A stretch of DNA of 64,000 nucleotides from VRUE01 sp963812335 (GTDB lineage Bacteria > Actinomycetota > Thermoleophilia > Solirubrobacterales > 70-9). Of this stretch, positions 18,158-26,977 are shown piece after piece. The position numbers and the translations under genes were made by a program. The notes beneath the pieces were generated by a model. The model saw only the letters and a list, made by a program, of their open reading frames with translations, had not been told where the DNA came from and did not search any database. The first letter of the stretch is position 1; every line of letters starts with the position of its first letter. Location: contig CAWEUU010000004.1 in the NCBI GenBank assembly GCA_963812335.1, forward strand, positions 496,001-560,000. Direction: 5' to 3'.

Positions 18158-19199
18158 GCAGAGCTTCGTCGACCTCGACAAGACCTTTCGATCGCAGCCC
18201 CGGGCGCTCGGGGCGATCCTCGCCAGGATCGACACCGGCAGGGGCCAGGAGCGTCTTTTCGAGGACCAGCGTCCCGAGCTCTTGAGCCGGCTCGCTGAGC
18301 ACGCCCGAATTGCCTCGATCACCGCATCCAACGCAATCGAGGGCGTTGTGGTCGACGGCGACCGAGCCGAGCGGATCGCCGAGGGATCGCATCGCTACCG
18401 CAACCGAAACGAGCGCGAGTTCGCCGGCTACCGCGATGCGGTCGACATGCTGATGAGACTGAACGCCTACGAGGAGCTGAGCGTTCCCTTCGTGCTGCAC
18501 CTGCACCGCCTGCTGTTCGAGCACACCGATGGCAACGGCGGGCACCTGAAGAGCGACCAAAACCTGATCGTCTCCTATGAGGGCGGCCGGAAGGAAGTGG
18601 TCTTCACGCCGACTCCGCCGGAGGAAACCGAGTTCGCGCTGAGCGAGCTGCTCGTCCGATACGGCGAGGCGAAAGCGGAGGGGCGAACCCACCCGTTGAT
18701 TCTGATCGGCGCCCTGGTCTTGGACCTCCTCGCGATCCATCCGGTCGCCGACGGCAACGGGCGCCTGGCCAGGTTGATCACCACATACGAGTTGCTGGCC
18801 CAGGGCTACGGCGTCGCCCGCTACATCAGCCTCGAGCAGCGAGTCTTCGAGTCGAAGAACACCTACTACGAGGCCCTCTACGACTCCCAGCGCAACTGGC
18901 GCCAGGGGGAGCACGACGTGTGGCCCTGGGTCACCTATCTGGCCCGCGTGCTGGCTTCCGCCTACGACGGCTTCGAGCAGGAGATCGCAGCCGCCAATAA
19001 GCGATCCGGGAACAAGCAGGAACAGGTTCGCGCCTACATCCTCGACCAGGCGCCCGCCCGCTTCCGCAGGCGCGACGTCGAGCGAGCGCTGCCCGGGATC
19101 AGCCTCGCGACGGTCCGCCTGGTACTGGCCGGGCTCCGCGACGCCGGCCAGATCAGAGCGGAGGGCTCGGGCGCGGGCGCTCGCTGGACGCGGGTCTAA
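18156..19199 (+). CDS. Fic-domain AMPylase with C-terminal winged helix
   Basis: 347 aa. Fic core motif HPVADGNGRLARLI near residue 195 (consensus HPFxxGNGRxxR, with Val for Phe). N-terminal inhibitory helix motif SNAIEG near residue 58 marks a self-inhibited, class II type. The last 60 residues (AYILDQAPARFRRRDVERAL... VRLVLAGLRDAGQI) look like a winged helix. Fic enzymes transfer AMP or similar groups to protein hydroxyls. No toxin-antitoxin partner gene is adjacent. No Shine-Dalgarno precedes ATG. Confidence 0.92.
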   Translation: MQSFVDLDKTFRSQPRALGAILARIDTGRGQERLFEDQRPELLSRLAEHARIASITASNAIEGVVVDGDRAERIAEGSHRYRNRNEREFAGYRDAVDMLMRLNAYEELSVPFVLHLHRLLFEHTDGNGGHLKSDQNLIVSYEGGRKEVVFTPTPPEETEFALSELLVRYGEAKAEGRTHPLILIGALVLDLLAIHPVADGNGRLARLITTYELLAQGYGVARYISLEQRVFESKNTYYEALYDSQRNWRQGEHDVWPWVTYLARVLASAYDGFEQEIAAANKRSGNKQEQVRAYILDQAPARFRRRDVERALPGISLATVRLVLAGLRDAGQIRAEGSGAGARWTRV

Positions 19200-19309
19200 C
19201 AACTCCGACGTCGCCCGGGGCGCCGGACTTAAGGTCGCTTCGATCGGTCCCTATGTCCGTGAACTCCCGACGCAGGGGAAGCGCCTTCCCTATCGTCGGA
19301 TGGGCCGCC

Positions 19310-19768
19310 TCAACGCTGAACGACGACACGCTCGCTGATCGCCACTGCGCCTGCGCGGAAGAGGGTCGCGGTCGCGCGCAGTCGGCCGAAGCGGGCGAGC
19401 AGCCTGCGCGCACGCCGTCCCAGCCGCAGCTCGACCGGCTCCGCCTTGCCAGGCGCCAGGCGGTAGCGGGCGACAGCGAGCACGACGTTCCTCTTCGCCG
19501 GTGGGCGGCGTCGGTGCTTGGCCGAGCGTGGCCGGAGCGCGGCGGTGAGCCGGACGGCTCCCCGGCAGGGCCGAGCCGACGCAACCCGGGGGCACCAAAG
19601 CGGTATCGCGGCCCTGCGGCGGCCTGCGCGGGCGCGTGGCCTGGCGATCTCCGCCGCGGCGGTCCGCACCACGCGCGCTCCGGCGGTCAACGCCCGCGCT
19701 GAAAACCCCCGCCCCTCGACGACCGCCAAGGCTATGTCTTGCGCTCGCGGTGACTGCAGCCGGGCCAA
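19310..19768 (-). pseudogene. remnant of a secreted actinobacterial repeat-domain protein
   Basis: A 152-codon frame whose second half resembles a C-terminal beta-domain common in secreted Thermoleophilia proteins: CRGAVRLTAALRP, then ARYRLAPGKAEPVELRLG, then RRLLARFGRLRATATLF. The first half has no recognisable signal peptide and overlaps the 3' end of the YdeI-like gene by 37 bp. It is most likely the decayed tail of a larger gene; a small intact protein is possible. The bases 19200-19309 hold nothing I recognise. Confidence 0.35.
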
Positions 19769-19992
19769 CAGCAGGGACGGCGCTGGCCTTCTTTCAGCTC
19801 TTCCCTAGTGCGGCGGATGCGGCGTTCTCGGGTCTTCTCCTGTTTGGCGTCCTCGACCCAGCAGATGAACTCGTTGCGGGCTAGGGGCGTGATGTCGTTC
19901 CAGGTCGCGAGGACCGAGTCGTCGGCGACGAGCGTCTCGCGCAGGTCGGCGGGAAGCTCGTGCACGACGCCGCCGGGGACTCCGTTGCCCAT
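19732..19992 (-). CDS. YdeI/OmdA-like small protein
   Basis: 86 aa. VVHELPADLRETLVADDSVL followed by WNDITPLARNEFICWVEDAK, then RIRRTREELKEGQRRPCCWP matches the C-terminal module of the YdeI/OmpD-associated (COG4430) family. Most members carry another domain before it, so this is a short form. Biochemical role unknown. A perfect leaderless signal, TAAAAT ending 6 nt before ATG, supports the start and expression. Confidence 0.75.
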   Translation of the reverse strand: MGNGVPGGVVHELPADLRETLVADDSVLATWNDITPLARNEFICWVEDAKQEKTRERRIRRTREELKEGQRRPCCWPGCSHRERKT

Positions 19993-19998
19993 ACAGCG

Positions 19999-20004
19999 AT
20001 TTTA
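19999..20004 (-). promoter_or_regulatory. -10 hexamer of the YdeI-like gene, leaderless
   Basis: TAAAAT ends 6 nt before the ATG at 19992. Confidence 0.55.
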
Positions 20005-20014
20005 GCCCGCCGCC

Positions 20015-22012
20015 CTACGCGCCCGCGGCCATCCCGTCGAGGTCGCGGCGCAGCTCCTTGAGCTCGTCGCGGATGCGGCCGGCCTCCTCGAAACGGAGGT
20101 CGTCGGCGGCGGCGAGCATCTCCTCCTCCAGGGAGACGATCGTGCGCTCCAGCTCCGCCGCGTCGGCGAACTCGCCGCTGGGCTTGCGGCGTTTGCGTTT
20201 GGGCGCGCGGTCCTCCATCGCCAGGAACTCGGCCATCTCGGAGATCCCCTTGCGCACCGTCTCCGGGGTGACCCCATGCTCCTCGTTGTAGGCGAGTTGG
20301 ATCGCGCGGCGGCGCTCGGTCTCGCTCATCGCCGCCCGCATCGCGTCGGTCACCCTGTCCGCGTACATCAGCACCCGCCCATCGACGTTGCGCGCGGCGC
20401 GGCCGATCGTCTGCACGAGGCTGGTCTCGCCGCGCAGGAAGCCCTCCTTGTCGGCGTCAAGGATCGCGACCAATGAGACCTCGGGCAGGTCGAGGCCCTC
20501 GCGCAGCAGGTTGACCCCGACCAGCACGTCGTACTCCCCCAGCCGCAGCTCGCGGATGATCTGGATCCGTTCCAGCGTGTCGATCTCGGAGTGCAGGTAG
20601 CGAACCTTGATCCCGTACTCGAGCAGGTACTCGGTCAGGTCCTCGGCCATCTTCTTGGTCAGCGTCGTGACCAGCACCCGGTCGCCGCCCTCGGCGACGA
20701 GCTTGATCTCGTTCATCAGGTCGTCGATCTGGTTCTTCGTCTCGCGCAGCTCGATCGCCGGGTCGACGATCCCGGTCGGGCGCACGATCTGCTCGACGAT
20801 CCGCTCCGACTCGGCCCGCTCGAAGGACCCCGGCGTCGCCGAAACCATCACCAGCTGGTTGACCCTTTCGAGGAACTCGTCGAACTTGAGTGGCCGGTTG
20901 TCGATCGCCGAGGGCAGGCGGAAGCCGTAGTCGATCAGCGTCTGCTTGCGCGAGCGATCCCCCTCGTACATGCCGCCGATCTGCGGGATCGTCTGGTGGG
21001 ACTCGTCGACGAAGACGACGAAATCGTCGGGGAAGTAGTCGATCAGGGTGTGCGGCGGACTGCCCTCGGGCCGGCCATCGAGGATGCGCGAGTAGTTCTC
21101 GATTCCGGAGGTGAAGCCGACCTCCTTGAGCATCTCGAGGTCATACGCGGTGCGCTGCCGCAGCCGATGCGCCTCGAGTTGCTTGCCTTCCTCCTCGAGC
21201 TCGGCCGTGCGCGAGTTCAGTTCGTGGCGGATCTCCTCGACCGCGCGCTCGAGGGTCTCATCCCGGGTCACATAGTGGGAGGCGGGCCAGACCGAGACGT
21301 GGTCGATCGTGTCGAAGATCTCGCCGCTCAGCGGGTCGAAGTGCTGGACCGACTCGATCTCCTCGCCGAAGAGCGCGATCCGGTAGGCCGACTCGGCGTA
21401 GGAAGGCATGATCTCCAGCACCTCGCCGCGCACGCGGAAGGAGCCGCGGCCGAGCACCGAGTCATTGCGCTGGTACTGCATCTTGACCAGCTTGCGCAGC
21501 ACCTCGTCGCGGTCGACCGTCTCGCCCACCTTGAACAGCTGCATTTTCTCGTTGTACACCTGCGGCGAGCCGATCCCGTAGATGCACGAGACCGAGGCGA
21601 CGATGATCACGTCGCGCCGCGCGAACAGCGCGGACGTCGCAGCGTGGCGCAGGCGGTCGATCTCGTCGTTGATCGAGGAGTCCTTCTCGATGTAGAGGTC
21701 CTGAGCGGGGACGTAGGCCTCGGGCTGGTAGTAGTCGTAATAGGAGACGAAGTACTCGACCACGTTGTCGGGGAAGAACTCGCGGAACTCGTTGCAGAGC
21801 TGCGCCGCCAGCGTCTTGTTGTGGGCGATCACCAGTGAGGGCCGCTGCACCTCGGCGATCGTCGCCGCCATCGTGAAGGTCTTGCCCGTACCGGTCGCAC
21901 CGAGCAGAGTCTGAAAGCGCTCCCCCGCCCCCAGTCCCTCGGCCAGCCCGGCGATCGCCTTCGGCTGGTCGGCGGTCGGCGTGTAGGCCGGGTTGAGTTT
22001 GAACTCGGGCAC
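20015..22012 (-). CDS. uvrB: excinuclease ABC subunit B
   Basis: Damage-verifying helicase-like subunit of nucleotide excision repair. 665 aa, normal. Walker A LLGATGTGKTFTMA near residue 38, the DNA-clamping beta-hairpin YYDYYQPEAYVPAQDLYIEK near 92, helicase motif VDESHQTIPQIGGMYEGD near 340, and a C-terminal UVR coiled coil (EEEMLAAADDLRFEEAGRI) that contacts UvrC. GTG at 22012 is supported by a TANNNT box ending 6 nt upstream. No LexA-type GAAC-N4-GTTC box is visible. Confidence 0.97.
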   Translation of the reverse strand: MPEFKLNPAYTPTADQPKAIAGLAEGLGAGERFQTLLGATGTGKTFTMAATIAEVQRPSLVIAHNKTLAAQLCNEFREFFPDNVVEYFVSYYDYYQPEAYVPAQDLYIEKDSSINDEIDRLRHAATSALFARRDVIIVASVSCIYGIGSPQVYNEKMQLFKVGETVDRDEVLRKLVKMQYQRNDSVLGRGSFRVRGEVLEIMPSYAESAYRIALFGEEIESVQHFDPLSGEIFDTIDHVSVWPASHYVTRDETLERAVEEIRHELNSRTAELEEEGKQLEAHRLRQRTAYDLEMLKEVGFTSGIENYSRILDGRPEGSPPHTLIDYFPDDFVVFVDESHQTIPQIGGMYEGDRSRKQTLIDYGFRLPSAIDNRPLKFDEFLERVNQLVMVSATPGSFERAESERIVEQIVRPTGIVDPAIELRETKNQIDDLMNEIKLVAEGGDRVLVTTLTKKMAEDLTEYLLEYGIKVRYLHSEIDTLERIQIIRELRLGEYDVLVGVNLLREGLDLPEVSLVAILDADKEGFLRGETSLVQTIGRAARNVDGRVLMYADRVTDAMRAAMSETERRRAIQLAYNEEHGVTPETVRKGISEMAEFLAMEDRAPKRKRRKPSGEFADAAELERTIVSLEEEMLAAADDLRFEEAGRIRDELKELRRDLDGMAAGA

Positions 22013-22018
22013 CGGATG

Positions 22019-22024
22019 ACCTTA
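22019..22024 (-). promoter_or_regulatory. uvrB: -10 hexamer of uvrB, leaderless
   Basis: TAAGGT ends 6 nt before the GTG at 22012. Confidence 0.5.
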
Positions 22025-22036
22025 CCGGGCGGCAGT

Positions 22037-22075
22037 GGTCGAGCTTTGGACCGGATGGCGGCTCGAAGCTCGACC
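22037..22075. promoter_or_regulatory. 10-bp inverted repeat between uvrB and the XRE gene
   Basis: GGTCGAGCTT (22037-22046) and AAGCTCGACC (22066-22075) are perfect complements with 19 nt between. It lies where the uvrB -35 region would be, upstream of the divergent XRE gene. Candidate operator for that regulator, or a structural hairpin. Confidence 0.4.
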
Positions 22076-22164
22076 GCGACGCTCGAGCACGGTAAACGCA
22101 AGGGTTTCTCGCTGAAGTACGCTGTCTGTAGTGCCACTGTCCGCAAACGCTGAGAATCTCGTCC

Positions 22165-22413
22165 ATGAAACCAAGAGACCGCTTCGCCGTCAGCCTGCGC
22201 AAAGCGCGGCAGGACGCCAAGATTTCCCAGGAGGAGCTCGGCTTCCGCTGTGACCTTCACCGCACCGAGATCTCCCTGCTGGAGCGCGGCGGACGGGAGC
22301 CTCGCCTGGGCACGATCGTCAAGCTCGCGAGCGCGCTCAAAGTGACGCCGGAAGAACTCTGCACCGGCATCTCCTGGAGCGTCAAAGGCCAGAAGTTCCA
22401 GTTCAAGAAATAA
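22165..22413 (+). CDS. XRE-family DNA-binding protein
   Basis: 82 aa, a single Cro/CI helix-turn-helix: FAVSLRKARQDAKISQEELG, HRTEISLLERGGREPRLGTI, KLASALKVTPEELC. Small stand-alone repressors of this type often regulate themselves or a neighbour. No partner toxin is present. Divergent from uvrB; an inverted repeat at 22037-22075 could be its target (inference). Confidence 0.88.
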   Translation: MKPRDRFAVSLRKARQDAKISQEELGFRCDLHRTEISLLERGGREPRLGTIVKLASALKVTPEELCTGISWSVKGQKFQFKK

Positions 22414-22427
22414 GAGCCAGGCGCCGT

Positions 22428-22952
22428 CTAGCCGAAGAACTGTTCGAGCAGGCCCTGGGCCGGGCCGAAGAAGCTCTGCAGGCTGTCGAGTAGATCTTCC
22501 GCGTTCTGGATCAACTCGATCGCCTGCTCCGGGGGGATCCGACGTAGGGCAGAACGCAGCGGCCCGGCCAGCACCGGGTTGAGCGCGCCGGCGCGTTCTG
22601 CGTCGTCGACGGCGCGCAGCAGACCGGCCCGGACGGCCCGCACGAGTTCTTCGTCATCGATCCCCTGCCGCTCGAGGAAACGCTCGCGTGAGGCCTGGGT
22701 GGCAAGCGCGCGGGCGAGCCGCTCGCGACTGACGCCGAGCTGGCAGGCGGCGCCGTCGAGGGCCGAGAGCGAAAACTGCTCGGCGAGCTCCTGCAGGCCG
22801 TCGGGGTCGCGCCACTGCCGCTCCTTGCAGGGGTCCTGGGTCTTCGCCGGCGTGTAGGAGGAGCCGCCCGCGACCAGGTAGACGCCGACCAAGAGCAGCG
22901 AAGCGGCGACCGCCACGCCGACCAGCAGATTTCCGCGCGAGGGGGGACTCAC
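22428..22952 (-). CDS. membrane-anchored protein of unknown function
   Basis: 174 aa. One N-terminal TM or uncleaved signal (residues 8-28, LLVGVAVAASLLLVGVYLVA), then an extracytoplasmic helical region with two cysteines (QDPCKERQW and GAACQLGVS), and an amphipathic C-terminus ending GLLEQFFG. I recognise no family. GTG start overlaps the MFS stop as GTGA, so it is cotranslated with the transporter and may be an accessory factor. Confidence 0.75.
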   Translation of the reverse strand: MSPPSRGNLLVGVAVAASLLLVGVYLVAGGSSYTPAKTQDPCKERQWRDPDGLQELAEQFSLSALDGAACQLGVSRERLARALATQASRERFLERQGIDDEELVRAVRAGLLRAVDDAERAGALNPVLAGPLRSALRRIPPEQAIELIQNAEDLLDSLQSFFGPAQGLLEQFFG

Positions 22953-24317
22953 AGATCGATCCTCCGCGCCAGGCCGATCGGAATCAACGCCAGCAGGCCG
23001 AGCAGCGCGCCCAAGCCGAAGGATGGGCTGAAAGCGTGCGTGGCGGCCCGGTCGAGCTGGTCCTGCAGTTCGTCGCGCAGCGTCAGCACGTCGGCGCGGT
23101 CCCCGGGGTCTTCCGGCAGCGGCTCGAAGGCGGGCCCGATCGTCGGCACTTTCCCGCGCTCGCCTTCGAGCCGGTCCTCGAGCTTCTGCGCCAGATCGAG
23201 CTTGAGCAGCGGCGGCACGCGCGAGTCGAGCACCACCGCAGTGCCGGCGCCGATCGCATCGCGGCGCTGGTCGGCGATCTGCGCGGTGAACAACGGCGTC
23301 AGCAGGATCAGACCGACTGCCACGCCGGCGTGGCGGGCAGAGATCGTCCAGCCGCCGTGGATCGCCTGCGGCGCCCGGCCCGCGAGCGCGGTCTCGGTCA
23401 GCGCCGAGAGGACCAACGAGAGGCCGATCCCGATCAGCAGCTGCGGCGGCACGGTCAACGCCACCTCGGCCTTGGGCAATAGGGCGAGCCCGCCGAGGCC
23501 GCCGGCGACCAGGATCGCCCCCGCCGCGGCGCGAGCGCGCTCACTGCCCACGCCCGGGCCGAGCCGTGCCCCGAGCAGCGCCGCCAGCGGCATCACCGAG
23601 ACCACGATCGCGGCGCCGATCGGGGTCAGGCGCCAGCCCTCGATCAGCAGCAGCACGAGTAGGAAGAGCGCCGCCGCGATCGCAGCCGAGGCCAACGCCA
23701 GGGCCAGATTGGCGAGCACGTGTGGGCGGCCCGTGGGGCGCAGCTCGGTGGCGATGATCCCGGTCGCCGCCTCGTGCCGGGCGATGGCGAGCACAGGCAC
23801 CCCCACCGCGATCGCGATCGGGGCCTGAATCAGGAATATCGACTGCCAGGAGACGAGCTCGGTGAGGATGCCGCCGACTGCGGGCCCGAGCGCGGCCCCG
23901 GTCGCGCCGGCGGCGGCCCAGACGGCGACGGCGCGTCGCTCGGAGCCGACCGTGGCCGGCAGCAGCTCCAGCACCGCGGTGACGGCGATCGCGCCGCCCA
24001 GCGCCTGCACGCAGCGAGCCGCGATCAGCGTGCTCAGCTCGGCGGAGAGGCCGCAGGCAAGCCCCGCTCCGGCGAAGATCGCGAGCCCGATCGCCGCCGC
24101 CCGCCCCGGGCCGATGCGGCGCGCCAGGTGGGCGGCGGGCACGGCAGCCAGCGCCATCACGAGGTTGAAGGAGACCAGCACCCAGGTGACCCCGGCGACG
24201 CTCGTGTCGAGCTGGCGGTAAATCTCCGGCAGCGCCAGAACGACAATCGAGGAGTCGGCGAGGACAATGCCGACGGCGACCGCGAGCGCGGTGAGGCGGG
24301 GGCGCGGGGGCGCTCAA
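22949..24317 (-). CDS. MFS transporter (DHA2-like), apparent frameshift near the start
   Basis: Multi-TM major facilitator protein with the drug:H+ antiporter look: LADSSIVVLALPEIYRQL in TM1, LARRIGPGRAA loop 2-3, then QALGGAIAVTAVLELLP. Helices continue to residue ~300, followed by a charged extracytoplasmic loop and a last TM. The natural start, TTG at 24317 overlapping the upstream stop as TTGA, reads MSAPAPPP, but the rest is one frame over; losing one C from a nearby C5 run would join them (455 aa). Otherwise translation could begin only at GTG 24181, without TM1. Confidence 0.82.
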
Positions 24318-24895
24318 TATCCCAGCTCCCTCGGGTACTTCTTGCGATAGGCGCGCTGCTTGTCGAGCACGTCCTCGACGTAGGCCCGGGTTTCCGGGAA
24401 GGGGATCGCCTCGATGGTCAGTTCGCTTCCCCCCCAGCGTTCGGCGTTGGTCGGGCCGGCGTTATAGGCGGCGAGGACAGCGACAACATCGCCGTCGTAG
24501 CGGTCAAGCAGCTCACGCAGGAGGAAGGTTCCGTAGCGGATGTTGATTTCGGGGTCGGCGAGGTCGCCGAGCTCGAACGTCGTGCCGCCGCTGTGGCGCT
24601 CGATGTCCGCCGCCGCCTGCGGAGTGATCTGCATCAGCCCGCGCGCGCCGGCGCTCGAGGTACGGTCTTCGAACTTCGACTCGGCGTAGATCACCGCCGC
24701 GATCAGCGCCGCGTCGACCTGCTTCTCCCGAGATTGCTGGCGAATCACGTCCTCATGGCGCAACGGCAGCGTCAACTCCTGGATCACGTCGTCGAACTTG
24801 CCGAACACGCCGAGTGCCAGGCCCAGGGCGAGCCCGGCGACCACCGCAGCGCCTCCGGCCAGCAGCCGCCGGCGCCGGCGCACCTTCTTCCTCAT
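24314..24895 (-). CDS. lytic transglycosylase (Slt domain), membrane-anchored
   Basis: 193 aa. Basic N-terminus and one TM (residues 12-31), then an SLT lysozyme-like domain: catalytic Glu in IYAESKFEDR near residue 71, SAGARGLMQITPQA near 80, and AAYNAGPTNAERWGG near 145. It cleaves peptidoglycan glycan strands to 1,6-anhydroMurNAc. ATG overlaps the coaE stop by 4 bp. Operon rpsA-coaE-this gene-MFS-membrane protein. Confidence 0.92.
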   Translation of the reverse strand: MRKKVRRRRRLLAGGAAVVAGLALGLALGVFGKFDDVIQELTLPLRHEDVIRQQSREKQVDAALIAAVIYAESKFEDRTSSAGARGLMQITPQAAADIERHSGGTTFELGDLADPEINIRYGTFLLRELLDRYDGDVVAVLAAYNAGPTNAERWGGSELTIEAIPFPETRAYVEDVLDKQRAYRKKYPRELGY

Positions 24896-25479
24896 CCGCC
24901 CAGCTTCGCGACGAGGCCGGACAGCTCCCGCTCGAGATCCTCGATACTGCCGTCGTTCTCGACCACGTGCTCGGCCCGGGTCGCCTTCTCGCCCTGCGCC
25001 AGCTGGCGCGCCTCGCGCTCGTCGACGAGGGCGTGGCCGCGCGCCAGCGCGCGCTCACGCCGCACCTCGTCCGAGCTGACCACGGCGACAGTCGTGTCGA
25101 AAATAGCCTCCATCTCCGACTCGAACAGCAGCGGCACCTCGACCACGGCCACGGTTTCGCCGTCCTCGGGCAAGCCGGCAAGCCAGGCGCCGATCCGCTC
25201 GCCTACGAGCGGGTGGATCTGGGCCTCGAGCCATTTCAGCTCCTCCGGGTCGGCGAAGACAATCGCGCCGATCGCCTGCCGGTCGACTTCGCCGCCGGGA
25301 GCGACCTCGCCCCCCCAGCGCTCGGTGAGTCGCGATAGCAACGGCTTACCGTCGAGCAACTCATGCACGACCGCGTCGCTGGAGATTGTCGCCGCGCCCA
25401 GGCGGGCGAAGGCAGCCAGCGCCTCCGACTTCCCCGCCGCAATCCCACCGGTCAGCCCGATAGTCAACGGCCGGGCCAC
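24892..25479 (-). CDS. coaE: dephospho-CoA kinase
   Basis: Last step of CoA synthesis. 195 aa, normal. P-loop GLTGGIAAGKSEALAAF near residue 8, DAVVHELL near 35, lid region ARQLAQGEKATRAEHVVEND near 160 with the adenine-contact Asn-Asp. GTG start 9 bp after rpsA. The rpsA-coaE pairing is a common actinobacterial arrangement. Confidence 0.95.
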   Translation of the reverse strand: MARPLTIGLTGGIAAGKSEALAAFARLGAATISSDAVVHELLDGKPLLSRLTERWGGEVAPGGEVDRQAIGAIVFADPEELKWLEAQIHPLVGERIGAWLAGLPEDGETVAVVEVPLLFESEMEAIFDTTVAVVSSDEVRRERALARGHALVDEREARQLAQGEKATRAEHVVENDGSIEDLERELSGLVAKLGG

Positions 25480-25488
25480 AGCCGAACC

Positions 25489-26859
25489 TCAGGACTCGGG
25501 AGCGTCCGACTCCTCGACCTGGGCCGCGGGCTCCTCGACCTCAGGCTGCTCAGGCGCTACCTCGGCAGCAGGCTCCTCGACCTGCTCGACTGCGGGCTCG
25601 GCAGCGTCGACCTCAGGCACCTCCGTGACCTGAGGCTCCTCAGATACAGCCTCGTCAGCCCCTTCGCCAGAGCCCTCGGCCGACGCGATCTGCGCCGAGA
25701 GGTCGCCCATCGGCATGTTCTGCCCCTCGACCCGCTTGATGCTGAGCGAGAGCCTCCGCCGCTCCTCGTCGATCTCGAGGATCTTGACGTTCAGGGTGGA
25801 GTTCGGCTCGACCACCTCGCTGGGGCTCTCGACGTGGTGGTCGGCGAGCTCGGAGATGTGGACCAAACCCTCGACCCCGGGCAGGATCTCGACGAAGGCG
25901 CCGAAGGCAACAACCTTGGTCACCGTGCCCTCGAGCACGTCGCCGGAGCGGTGGGTGCTGATCACCCGCTGCCACGGATCCTCCTGCGTCTGCTTGAGGC
26001 CGAGCGAGATGCGCTGCCGGTCGCGGTCGATGTCAAGCACTTTGATCCGCACCGTGTCGCCGATCGAGACAACCTCCGAAGGATGGTTGACGTGGCTCCA
26101 CGACAGCTCGGAGATGTGGATCAGGCCGTCGATCCCATCGAGGTCGACAAAGGCGCCGAAGTCGACGATGTTGGAAATTTTGCCCTCAACCACCTGGCCG
26201 GGCTGGAGCCGGTCGAGGATCTGCTCGCGCACCTCCTTGCGCTCTTCCTCGAGCACGGCGCGGCGCGAGAGCACGACGTTGTTGCGGCTGCGGTTGAGCT
26301 CGATCACTTTGCACTCGAGCGTCTGGCCGAGGAACTCGTCGAGGTTGTGGACGCGGCGGATGTCGACCAGCGAGGCGGGCAGGAAGCCGCGCACCCCAAG
26401 GTCGAGGATGAGACCGCCCTTGACGACCTCAATGACGCTGCCTTCGACCGGTTCGCCCGACTCGGCGGAAGCCTCGATGCGGCGCCATGCCTTCTCGAAG
26501 CGGGCGCGCTTCTTGGAGAGGATCAGGCGGCCCTCGGAGTCTTCTTTGGTCAGTACGAGGGCGTCGATCTCCTCGCCCTGCTCGACCTCGTCGGCCGGAT
26601 CAACCGACTTGCGAATCGAGAGCTCGGTCGAGGGGATGACCCCCTCCGACTTGTAGCCAATGTCGACCAGGACCTCGTCCTTGTCGATCCGCACCACCTT
26701 GCCTTTGACGACATCGCCCTCGTCGAAGGAGACCATCGTCGCCGCATAGTTCGGCACAACCCTGCCGTCGATTTCGAGCAGCAGGCCACCCGAACCCTCA
26801 ACCGGGGAGCCGGTCGGAGCGGGAGCGTCAGGGGTCAAGGTCGTATCGGTCACGGACAC
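25489..26859 (-). CDS. rpsA: 30S ribosomal protein S1
   Basis: 456 aa from GTG at 26859. Four S1 OB-folds at roughly residues 48-117, 133-200, 218-287 and 304-374; the third and fourth have the full signatures GAFVDLDGIDGLIHISELSW and GAFVEILPGVEGLVHISEL. The last 75 residues are an acidic Glu/Ala/Val tail (EEPAAEVAPEQPEVEEPA), typical of actinobacterial S1. The start is uncertain: AGGAGG occurs about 30 nt upstream, too far for the GTG, and another GTG is two codons downstream. Confidence 0.95.
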   Translation of the reverse strand: MSVTDTTLTPDAPAPTGSPVEGSGGLLLEIDGRVVPNYAATMVSFDEGDVVKGKVVRIDKDEVLVDIGYKSEGVIPSTELSIRKSVDPADEVEQGEEIDALVLTKEDSEGRLILSKKRARFEKAWRRIEASAESGEPVEGSVIEVVKGGLILDLGVRGFLPASLVDIRRVHNLDEFLGQTLECKVIELNRSRNNVVLSRRAVLEEERKEVREQILDRLQPGQVVEGKISNIVDFGAFVDLDGIDGLIHISELSWSHVNHPSEVVSIGDTVRIKVLDIDRDRQRISLGLKQTQEDPWQRVISTHRSGDVLEGTVTKVVAFGAFVEILPGVEGLVHISELADHHVESPSEVVEPNSTLNVKILEIDEERRRLSLSIKRVEGQNMPMGDLSAQIASAEGSGEGADEAVSEEPQVTEVPEVDAAEPAVEQVEEPAAEVAPEQPEVEEPAAQVEESDAPES

Positions 26860-26964
26860 AGCGGGCCATGATTGCAGAAACCGGGCCACCTCCTCTGCTC
26901 CGCGAAGGCCTGGTGAACCAGACATGGACAGGCATTCGCTCCCGCGTCCGGGGGTGGCTGGAGA

Positions 26965-26970
26965 TACGCT
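26965..26970 (+). promoter_or_regulatory. -10 hexamer of the FAD oxidoreductase gene, leaderless
   Basis: TACGCT ends 7 nt before GTG at 26978 and decides that start over the upstream ATG at 26924. Confidence 0.5.
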
Positions 26971-26977
26971 CTGCGTC

